A stretch of 64,000 nt of DNA, taken from positions 124,001 through 188,000 of the forward strand of contig NZ_AUEQ01000013.1 of NCBI RefSeq assembly GCF_000426065.1, in the 5' to 3' direction. Positions 33,849 through 40,426 of this stretch are shown piece by piece. The number at the start of each line of letters is the position of its first letter. Position 1 is the stretch's first letter. The stretch is from Mycobacterium sp. URHD0025. GTDB lineage: Bacteria > Actinomycetota > Actinomycetes > Mycobacteriales > Mycobacteriaceae. The translations under genes and the position numbers were made by a program. Below the pieces are notes generated by a model, which was not told the origin of the DNA, did no database searches, and saw only the letters and a list, made by a program, of their open reading frames with translations.

Positions 33849-33904
33849 CGAATGTGAAGCTATCTCGAAAGTTCCTTCGAGAACTCGCAGCAGCTTCACA
33901 TTCG
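33849..33904 (-). other. Nested stem-loop between rpmA and obg
   Basis: CGAATGTGAAGCT (33849-33861) pairs perfectly with AGCTTCACATTCG (33892-33904), a 13-bp stem. Inside it TCTCGAA (33863-33869) pairs with TTCGAGA (33876-33882). On the obg-sense transcript the outer stem ends directly before the GGAGAGGA ribosome-binding site. No U-run follows, so it may be a processing, attenuation or translation-control element, not a simple terminator. Confidence 0.65.
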
Positions 33905-33922
33905 CGGAGAATCCTCGAAGTC

Positions 33923-34189
33923 TCAGGCCTCCGGGCGCGGCACGGGAACGATGTTCACGTGCTTGCGGCCACGCTTGGAACCGAACTCCACTGAGCCGGG
34001 GGCCAGCGCGAACAGCGTGTCGTCGCCGCCACGGCCGACGTTCACGCCGGGGTGGAAGTGGGTGCCGCGCTGCCGGACCAAGATTTCGCCCGCCTTGACG
34101 ACCTGACCACCGAAACGCTTGACGCCGAGCCGCTGTGCTGCGGACTCACGACCGTTGCGCGAGCTGGAAGCGCCCTTCTTGTGTGCCAT
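33923..34189 (-). CDS. rpmA: 50S ribosomal protein L27
   Basis: The 88-residue protein begins MAHKKGASSSRNGRESAAQR and has GGQVVKAGEILVRQRGTHFHPG, the classic L27 core near the peptidyl-transferase centre. There is no N-terminal Firmicutes-type extension, so it needs no Prp-like processing. The ATG has AGGAGA about 10 nt upstream. It follows rplU by 13 bp and precedes obg, from which it is separated by a nested hairpin. Confidence 0.98.
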   Translation of the reverse strand: MAHKKGASSSRNGRESAAQRLGVKRFGGQVVKAGEILVRQRGTHFHPGVNVGRGGDDTLFALAPGSVEFGSKRGRKHVNIVPVPRPEA

Positions 34190-34202
34190 GTCCGAACGTC
34201 TC

Positions 34203-34514
34203 CTACTTGATTCCGGTCACCTTGAGCACGGTCAGCTGCTGACGGTGCCCTTGGCGCTTGTGATAGCCGGTCTTGTTCTTGAACTTGTGGATGCGGATCT
34301 TGGGACCCTTGGTGTGCTCCAGCACCTCGCCGGTCACGGCGACCTTGGCCAGGTCATCGGCCTTGCTGGTGACGTTGGCACCGTCGACCACCAGGGCGAC
34401 CGGCAGCGATACCGACGCGCCCGGCTCGGATTCGAGCTTCTCAACCTTCACCACGTCACCGACGGCAACCTTGTACTGCTTGCCGCCGGTCTTGACGATT
34501 GCGTATGTCGCCAT
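34203..34514 (-). CDS. rplU: 50S ribosomal protein L21
   Basis: The 103-residue protein starts MATYAIVKTGGKQYKVAVGD and ends with FKNKTGYHKRQGHRQQLTVL, both diagnostic of L21, which binds 23S rRNA near L20. The ATG at 34514 is preceded by AGAGGA; a 37-residue extension to 34625 is the leader. The gene opens the rplU-rpmA-obg-proB transcript, with a candidate promoter at 34606-34633 and a 16-bp palindrome in the leader. Confidence 0.98.
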   Translation of the reverse strand: MATYAIVKTGGKQYKVAVGDVVKVEKLESEPGASVSLPVALVVDGANVTSKADDLAKVAVTGEVLEHTKGPKIRIHKFKNKTGYHKRQGHRQQLTVLKVTGIK

Positions 34515-34576
34515 CGTGTCCTCTGCTGCTCTCTGCGGGCGCGCGCTACCGGTCGGTGCGTGCGCGGGTCTTGGGT

Positions 34577-34592
34577 GGCGGGGTACCCCGCC
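34577..34592 (-). promoter_or_regulatory. Palindrome in the rplU leader
   Basis: GGCGGGGTACCCCGCC is a perfect 16-bp palindrome that would form a hairpin near the 5' end of the rplU leader, about 62 nt upstream of the start codon. It could be a leader regulatory hairpin or a 5'-protecting structure; nothing more can be said. Confidence 0.45.
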
Positions 34593-34605
34593 GTCACCGG
34601 CCTGG

Positions 34606-34633
34606 ACTACAGGCTCTGGAGACAACTGGTCAA
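34606..34633 (-). promoter_or_regulatory. Candidate rplU promoter
   Basis: On the minus strand, -35 TTGACC (34633-34628) and -10 TGTAGT (34611-34606) are 16 nt apart, placing a start about 85-90 nt upstream of rplU. The -35 is inside the hairpin at 34626-34647. Confidence 0.5.
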
Positions 34634-34647
34634 GGGTACTTGACCAG
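34626..34647 (-). terminator. Hairpin downstream of rne
   Basis: CTGGTCAA (34626-34633) and TTGACCAG (34640-34647) form a perfect 8-bp stem with a 6-nt loop, 39 bp after the rne stop. It may terminate rne transcription before the rplU promoter; there is no U-run, and its lower arm includes the rplU -35. Confidence 0.5.
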
Positions 34648-34685
34648 CGGGTAGAGGGTCAAACCGCCCGGAAGGCCGCCATCTT

Positions 34686-37600
34686 CTACTCGCGGACGGG
34701 CGGTCCGGCGGGCCTGGCCGCGGCGCGCCGACGGACCCGGCCGCCGCTGGGCGGCGTCACCACGACCGCCATCGGAGGCTGGTAGGCGTCCTCGTCCGAA
34801 TCATCCTCGGACTCATCGTCGTCTGAATCGTCCTCGGACTCATCGCCATCAGATTCATCGTCGGCGTCGTCGTCATCAGCGTCGGAGTCGTCGTCGATGT
34901 CTTCCAGGTCATCGTCTTCGTCGTCCGCATCGAGGTCATCGTCATCGAGATCGATCTCGTCCTCGTCGGATTCGTCCTCCGGCTCGGTGTCGTCGTCGGA
35001 CTCCTCGACATCCTGCTCGTCGAACTCGCCTTCGCGTGCCTCATCGGTCACGTCGGCGTTCTCGGGCGCACCGTGCTCTTCGTCTTCGGCCTCATGCGCG
35101 TGACCCACAGCATGCTCGTGTTCGTCGAAGCCCTCGTCGCCTTCGTGGTCCTCATGATCGCGACCGTTCGCCGCGGCCATCGCCTTGAACATCGGATGCT
35201 CGCCGGCCGCATGGGCCGGAACCTTGGGAATCTGAACCTCTTCGGGCTCGGGACGGGCAGCGCCCTTCTTGCCCCGCTTACTGCGCCGTCCGCTGCCGCT
35301 GCCGCCGTTCGATTCGGTCTTGCGTCCGCCGCCCGCACTCGCCGAAGCGGTGTCGACGGGGTCGCCGTGCAGCACGATGCCGCGGCCCGCGCAGTGCGTG
35401 CACGTCGTCGAGAACGCCTCGACCAGACCGGTACCCAACTTCTTCCGGGTCAACTGCACGAGTCCCAGCGAGGTCACCTCGGAGACCTGGTGGCGGGTAC
35501 GGTCGCGGCCCAGCGCCTCGGTCAGCCGGCGCAGCACCAGATCACGGTTCGATTCGAGCACCATGTCGATGAAGTCGATGACCACGATGCCGCCGATATC
35601 GCGCAACCTCAGCTGCCGCACGATCTCCTCGGCGGCTTCGAGGTTGTTACGGGTGACGGTCTGCTCGAGGTTGCCGCCGGCTCCGGTGAACTTGCCGGTG
35701 TTGACGTCGACGACGGTCATCGCCTCGGTGCGGTCGATGACCAGGGTTCCGCCCGAGGGCAGCCACACCTTGCGGTCCATCGCCTTGGCCAGCTGCTCTT
35801 CGATGCGGTGCACGGCGAAAACGTCGGGAGCATCGGCGCCACCGGCGGGCTCGTACTTGGTGAGCCGCCCCAGCAGATCGGGAGCGACCGTGTTGACGTA
35901 CGAGTTGATGGTCTCCCAGGCGTCGTCACCGGAAACGATCAGGCCCGAGAAATCCTCGTTGAACAGGTCGCGGATGACCTTGACCAGCACATCGGGCTCT
36001 TCGTAGAGCGCGACGGCGGCGCCGGCCTTCTTGGCCGTGACCTCGGCGGCCTTGGCATCGATCTCGGTCCAGCGCTGCTGCAGCCGCTCGACGTCGGAGC
36101 GGATGTCCTCTTCTTTGACGCCCTCGGACGCGGTGCGGATGATCACACCCGCATCGGCAGGCACGACCTCTTTGAGGATCTCCTTGAGGCGCTGGCGTTC
36201 GGTGTCGGGCAGCTTGCGGCTGATCCCGGTGGACGACGCGCCGGGTACGTAGACCAGGTAGCGGCCGGCCAGTGACACCTGTGTGGTGAGTCGGGCACCC
36301 TTGTGCCCCACCGGGTCCTTGCTGACCTGGACCACCACATAGTCGCCCGGCTTGAGCGCCTGCTCGATCTTGCGGTTGGACCCGCCGAGCCCGGCGGCCT
36401 CCCAGTTCACCTCGCCGGCGTAGAGCACACCGTTGCGGCCGCGACCGATGTCGACGAACGCGGCCTCCATCGAAGGCAGCACGTTCTGCACGATGCCCAG
36501 GTAGATGTTGCCGACGAGTGACGCCGAGGCCGCTGACGTGACGAAGTGCTCGACGACGACGCCGTCTTCCAGCACCGCTATCTGGGTGTAGCGGGCACCT
36601 TCGTGCGGGGGCTCGGTGCGTACCTTGTCGCGCACGATCATCGTGCGTTCGACGGCCTCGCGGCGCGCCAGGAACTCTGCTTCGCTCAGGATCGGCGGGC
36701 GACGACGGCCCGCGTCGCGGCCATCACGGCGGCGCTGACGCTTGGCCTCCAGGCGGGTCGATCCGCTGATCCCCTGGATCTCCGAATCGTCGCTGCCCTT
36801 GCTCGACCGCTCGGCGCGGGGCGCGCGCTCGTGAACGACCGTGTTGGGCGGGTCGTCGGGCGAAGCCGCGTCATCGTTGTCACCGGAGCCGGACTTGCGC
36901 CGGCGGCGACGACGCCGGCGACGGGTGCCGCCGTCGCTGCCGGTGGAGTCCTCGTCGCTTCCCTCGTCCGACTCGTCGGAGTCCTCATCGGAATCCTGGT
37001 CCGACTCGTTCTGGTCGTCGGCGTTGTCGGAGTCGGAATCGGGGCCGGATTCAGGCCCGTTGTCGTCCAGCTGCTCGCCGCGGCCACGACCGCGCCCCCG
37101 GCGACCACGGCGGCGCCGGCGCGCGGCGGGACGGTCCGCCTGCTCGTCGTCCGTCTCGGAGTCGGTGTCGCTGGTGTCGCCGTCATCGTCTTCGTCGTCG
37201 TCATCCTCGTCGACGTGCACCTGCACGAAGCTGACGGGCTGGGGCGCGACGAACAGTGGCAGGTAATCGGCGCGCTCGGCGTGCGGCTCGCGGGCCGGCG
37301 GGATGTTCGCCGTCTCCAGGATCAACCGCGACTCGGGCTCGTCGCCGACCAGGACGGCGTCGGCGTCAGACTGCGCCTCGGCAGCGGGCTGGGCGCCGAC
37401 GGATTCGGTGACGGTAACGGTGACCGCCTCGACCTGGACAGGTTCTGGCTGCGCTACTTCGGCCTGTTCAGTGGCTGCTTCGGTGGCCGTCGCTTCGGTG
37501 GCCGTCGCTTCGGTGGCCGTCGCCTCGGTGGCCGTCGCTTCGGTGGCCGCAGCCTCGGTCGAACCGACGGCGAGCGCCTCGCGGACCCGCTCGGCGTCGA

Positions 37601-37781
37601 CCTTGTCGATGGTGGAGTGCGCGCTGCGCTGACGCCCGTCGAACTCGGCAAGGGCATCGAGCACGCGCCTGCTGGTGGTGCCGAGCACCCGCGCCAGAGA
37701 GTGGACTCTCAGCCGCTCGGGCAGTCCCTCCTGTTGCGGAGTCTGGGTTGATAGGTCGTCATTCTGGGCATCTTCGGCCAC
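34686..37781 (-). CDS. rne: Ribonuclease E/G
   Basis: The 1031-residue protein has a central RNase E/G catalytic core (about 370-820): an S1 RNA-binding region (NIYLGIVQNVLPSMEAAFVD, RNGVLYAGEV), the DNase I-like active site with VVDVNTGKFTG and GGIVVIDFIDMV, and the zinc-link CTHCAGRG. Both flanks are long and disordered: the N-terminal part carries five ATEAT repeats and Arg-rich and Asp-rich blocks, and the C-terminal part is highly acidic. In mycobacteria RNase E is the main essential endonuclease for mRNA decay and rRNA maturation, with its arms recruiting partners. The start is a GTG with GAGGAG 5-6 nt upstream. It is about 80 residues longer than in M. tuberculosis. Confidence 0.95.
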   Translation of the reverse strand: MAEDAQNDDLSTQTPQQEGLPERLRVHSLARVLGTTSRRVLDALAEFDGRQRSAHSTIDKVDAERVREALAVGSTEAAATEATATEATATEATATEATATEAATEQAEVAQPEPVQVEAVTVTVTESVGAQPAAEAQSDADAVLVGDEPESRLILETANIPPAREPHAERADYLPLFVAPQPVSFVQVHVDEDDDDEDDDGDTSDTDSETDDEQADRPAARRRRRGRRGRGRGRGEQLDDNGPESGPDSDSDNADDQNESDQDSDEDSDESDEGSDEDSTGSDGGTRRRRRRRRRKSGSGDNDDAASPDDPPNTVVHERAPRAERSSKGSDDSEIQGISGSTRLEAKRQRRRDGRDAGRRRPPILSEAEFLARREAVERTMIVRDKVRTEPPHEGARYTQIAVLEDGVVVEHFVTSAASASLVGNIYLGIVQNVLPSMEAAFVDIGRGRNGVLYAGEVNWEAAGLGGSNRKIEQALKPGDYVVVQVSKDPVGHKGARLTTQVSLAGRYLVYVPGASSTGISRKLPDTERQRLKEILKEVVPADAGVIIRTASEGVKEEDIRSDVERLQQRWTEIDAKAAEVTAKKAGAAVALYEEPDVLVKVIRDLFNEDFSGLIVSGDDAWETINSYVNTVAPDLLGRLTKYEPAGGADAPDVFAVHRIEEQLAKAMDRKVWLPSGGTLVIDRTEAMTVVDVNTGKFTGAGGNLEQTVTRNNLEAAEEIVRQLRLRDIGGIVVIDFIDMVLESNRDLVLRRLTEALGRDRTRHQVSEVTSLGLVQLTRKKLGTGLVEAFSTTCTHCAGRGIVLHGDPVDTASASAGGGRKTESNGGSGSGRRSKRGKKGAARPEPEEVQIPKVPAHAAGEHPMFKAMAAANGRDHEDHEGDEGFDEHEHAVGHAHEAEDEEHGAPENADVTDEAREGEFDEQDVEESDDDTEPEDESDEDEIDLDDDDLDADDEDDDLEDIDDDSDADDDDADDESDGDESEDDSDDDESEDDSDEDAYQPPMAVVVTPPSGGRVRRRAAARPAGPPVRE
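37481..37555. repeat. 15-bp tandem repeat inside rne (five units)
   Basis: CGGTGGCCGTCGCTT is repeated five times in register (the third and fifth copies differ at one to three bases), with a partial degenerate copy before it. On the coding strand it gives an (ATEAT)n stretch in the disordered N-terminal arm of RNase E. Copy number is likely to vary between strains. Confidence 0.85.
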
Positions 37782-38069
37782 GAATTCTCCTCAAGCCCCC
37801 GGGCGCGTCTAAACGACGCGGCCACGCGAGGGCTTCCGCTATTGGCCCGGGCACTTTCCCCGGACTTGTTGTGGTCTCGCTCCGGGCGGTTCGCTAGGGA
37901 ACCCACCCGGTGCCTGGCTGAATGATGGCTGGACGGCCCGCGCCGCACCGGATTGCGGTGGTCGCGCTCGTCGAAGTCTTCATTCGGGTGTTCAGCCTCG
38001 GTTGAGGCCGGCTACCCGCACCCAGTATCCCACATCACTGACGCGGTACTGACCAGACTGCGAGAAGGT
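37782..38069 (-). promoter_or_regulatory. rne upstream region and 5' leader
   Basis: This 288-bp gap between ndk and rne contains no plausible gene. It should hold the rne promoter or promoters and a long 5' leader. A small hairpin, CGCGTC/GACGCG at about 37805-37821, lies close to the ribosome-binding site. No -10/-35 pair stands out. In other mycobacteria rne has several promoters and a long leader, which fits the spacing. Confidence 0.4.
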
Positions 38070-38492
38070 TTATCGAGAAGAGGCTTCGCCAGGGAACCAC
38101 AGGGCGATCTCGCGGGCCGCCGACTCGGGCGAGTCGGACCCGTGCACGAGGTTGTCCTGTGTGACAAGTGCCAGGTCACCACGGATGGTGCCGGGCACAG
38201 CCTTCTCCACCGGATCGGTGCCACCGGCGATCTGCCGGAACGCCGCGATGGCGCGCGGTCCTTCGACGATGGCGGCGACCACGGGTCCTGAGGTGATGAA
38301 CTCGAGCAGCGAATCGAAGAACGGCTTGCCGTCATGCTCGGCGTAATGCTGCCGGGCCAGCTCTTCGCTGACGTTCTTGAGTTCGAGCGCCGCCAGGGTC
38401 AGACCCTTGCGCTCGATCCGGCCGAGGATCTCCCCGACCAGGTGGCGCTGCACGCCGTCGGGCTTGATCAACACAAGGGTCTGCTCAGTCAC
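38070..38492 (-). CDS. ndk: Nucleoside diphosphate kinase
   Basis: The 140-residue protein starts VTEQTLVLIKPDGVQRHLVG and has the active-site histidine in DLALVTQDNLVHGSDSPESA (H-G-S-D, about residue 117). It transfers phosphate from ATP to other nucleoside diphosphates through a phosphohistidine. The GTG at 38492 gives the family length (136 in M. tuberculosis); the reading to 38543 adds 17 residues without support. It lies between the DUF4233 gene and rne as in Rv2445c. Confidence 0.97.
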   Translation of the reverse strand: MTEQTLVLIKPDGVQRHLVGEILGRIERKGLTLAALELKNVSEELARQHYAEHDGKPFFDSLLEFITSGPVVAAIVEGPRAIAAFRQIAGGTDPVEKAVPGTIRGDLALVTQDNLVHGSDSPESAAREIALWFPGEASSR

Positions 38493-38575
38493 GGCTGAGA
38501 GCGTACCGGTCGGTAACAGCACCGCGCGATGGCGGTCCCTCACAGCGCGTGCGGCGCGGCCCGGCTACCGCCCCG

Positions 38576-38995
38576 CTATTCGCTGGGCGCTTGCTGTCCG
38601 GGCAGCAGGCCACGATCCTGCCGGCGTTTGACCTCGCGACGCAGATACACGATCAGTAACCAGACCACGGCGAAGATGACGCCGATGAACCCGATCGCCC
38701 CATGGACCAGCGCACCGGCGATCACGATCAACTGGATGCCCAGGTTCGCCCAGATGGCCCATGGCCGGCCCTGCAGCCCCGACATCAGGATGAGCACGAC
38801 GGCCAGCCCGACCACGAATCCACCCGACGTCCAGGTCAACCCGGCGGCACTGGTGCCCACCACCGGAAGCGCCAGCAATACGACGATCGCTTCGAGGATC
38901 AGCGTCCCGGCCATCACGCCGCGAAAGCTCTTCCAGGGGTCCGGCGGTGCCGGCCTTTCGCTCGGTGTCTGGTCACCGGGGGTCTGATCGGTCAC
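38576..38995 (-). CDS. DUF4233 family membrane protein (Rv2446c-like)
   Basis: The 139-residue protein has a short polar N-terminus, then four hydrophobic helices: GVMAGTLILEAIVVLLALPVV, SGGFVVGLAVVLILMSG, WAIWANLGIQLIVIAGALV and IGFIGVIFAVVWLLIVYL, ending in a basic tail. The length and helix pattern match DUF4233 proteins that sit beside folC in actinobacteria. Function is unknown. The GTG at 38995 overlaps the folC stop as GTGA, so it is translationally coupled to folate metabolism, perhaps by history, not function. Confidence 0.85.
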   Translation of the reverse strand: MTDQTPGDQTPSERPAPPDPWKSFRGVMAGTLILEAIVVLLALPVVGTSAAGLTWTSGGFVVGLAVVLILMSGLQGRPWAIWANLGIQLIVIAGALVHGAIGFIGVIFAVVWLLIVYLRREVKRRQDRGLLPGQQAPSE

Positions 38996-40398
38996 TGCGG
39001 GTCCCGTCCGAACAGGGTCCGGGCCACGCCGGCGGTCACCACCGAACCGGTGATCACCATGCCCGCCCCGGACAGTCCTTCGTCTTCCCCGGATTCTTCG
39101 ACCAGGGCGGTTGCGGTTTCGATGGCATCCGGCAGCGTCATCGCGGTGATCACCCGATCCTGTCCGAAACGCTCTTCGGCAAGCGAGGCCAGCATCTCGA
39201 CCTCCATCGCGCGGGGTGAGCCGTTGTGGGTGACCACGATCTGGTCGAACACGGGCTCCAGTGCGTTCAGGATGCCTGCGGCGTCCTTGTCCCCCATCAC
39301 CGACACCACCCCGACCAGGAAGCGGAAGTCGAACTCCTGCTGCAGGGTCTGTGCCAATGCCGCGGCACCGGCGGGATTGTGCGCCGCATCGATGAAAACT
39401 GTTGGTGCACTGCGCATCCGTTCCATACGGCCGGGGCTTTGCACGGCCGCGAAGCCGGCTCGAACCGCATCGACGTCGAGCTGGCGGTCCGCCCCGGCGC
39501 CGAAGAACGCCTCCACCGCGGCCAGTGCGAGAACGGCGTTGTGGGCCTGGTGCTCGCCGTGCAGGGGCAGGAAGATCTCGGAATACACCCCGCCCAGCCC
39601 CTGCAGCTCCAGCACCTGCCCGCCGATGGCGACCTGCCTGGACAGCACCGCGAACTCGGAGTCCTCGCGGGCCACCGCCGCGTCGGCGCGCACCGCCTCT
39701 TCCAGCAGCACCTCCATGGCCTCGGGAACCTGCTTGCCGATGACCGCAACGGTGTCGGTCGGCACCAGTGCGTCAGGTTGCCTGGTGATGATGCCGGCCT
39801 TCTCCCCCGCGATCGCGGCGATCGTGTCACCCAGATAGTCGGTGTGATCGATGCCGATCGGGGTGATCACCGCGACCGGGGCGTTGACGACGTTCGTGGC
39901 GTCCCAGCGCCCGCCCATCCCGACCTCGACGACCGCGACGTCGATGGGCGCGTCGGCGAAGGCCGCGAACGCCATCGCGGTGAGGACCTCGAACTTGCTC
40001 ATCTTGGGGCCACCGGCAGCTTCGGACTGCTGGTCCACCAGGTGCACGAACGGTTCGACCTCGGTGTAGGTGTTCACGTATTGCGCTGGGGTGATTGGCT
40101 TTCCGTCGATCGAGATGCGTTCGACCGCGGATTGCAGATGCGGACTGGTGGTGCGCCCGGTACGCCGGTGCAGCGCGATCAGCAGCGCATCGATGAGGCG
40201 CGCCACCGACGTCTTGCCGTTGGTTCCCGCGACATGGATCGACGGGTAGGCCAGCTGCGGTGAGCCCAGCAGCTCCAGCAGGGCGGCGATACGCGCCGTG
40301 CTGGGGTCCAGCTTGGTCTCGGGCCAGCGCTGATCGAGCAGGTGCTCGACCTGCAGGAGCGCGGCGATCTCATCCGGCGTGGGAATCGGGTCTGTCAC
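38992..40398 (-). CDS. folC: Folylpolyglutamate/dihydrofolate synthase
   Basis: The 468-residue Mur-ligase-fold enzyme has the ATP P-loop HVAGTNGKTSVARLIDALL, the metal-binding FEVLTAMAFAAFAD and VEVGMGGRWDATN blocks, and the C-terminal AHNPAGAAALAQTL. FolC adds glutamate to dihydropteroate and lengthens folate polyglutamate tails. The GTG at 40398 is chosen as the first start after the valS stop, 28 bp away; the ATG-initiated reading to 40626 overlaps valS heavily. Order valS-folC-DUF4233-ndk-rne is conserved with Rv2448c-Rv2444c. Confidence 0.94.
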   Translation of the reverse strand: MTDPIPTPDEIAALLQVEHLLDQRWPETKLDPSTARIAALLELLGSPQLAYPSIHVAGTNGKTSVARLIDALLIALHRRTGRTTSPHLQSAVERISIDGKPITPAQYVNTYTEVEPFVHLVDQQSEAAGGPKMSKFEVLTAMAFAAFADAPIDVAVVEVGMGGRWDATNVVNAPVAVITPIGIDHTDYLGDTIAAIAGEKAGIITRQPDALVPTDTVAVIGKQVPEAMEVLLEEAVRADAAVAREDSEFAVLSRQVAIGGQVLELQGLGGVYSEIFLPLHGEHQAHNAVLALAAVEAFFGAGADRQLDVDAVRAGFAAVQSPGRMERMRSAPTVFIDAAHNPAGAAALAQTLQQEFDFRFLVGVVSVMGDKDAAGILNALEPVFDQIVVTHNGSPRAMEVEMLASLAEERFGQDRVITAMTLPDAIETATALVEESGEDEGLSGAGMVITGSVVTAGVARTLFGRDPQ

Positions 40399-40426
40399 CT
40401 GGATTCTCGGCTCTTCGCGCAGGCGC

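Noticed and set aside
34770..35040. Repeated GA/TC-rich sequence as a microsatellite
   Set aside because: It encodes the Asp/Glu/Ser-rich acidic tail of RNase E; repetition follows from codon use.
37481..37555. Possible CRISPR-like array
   Set aside because: The 15-bp units are contiguous, without spacers, and stay in frame within rne.
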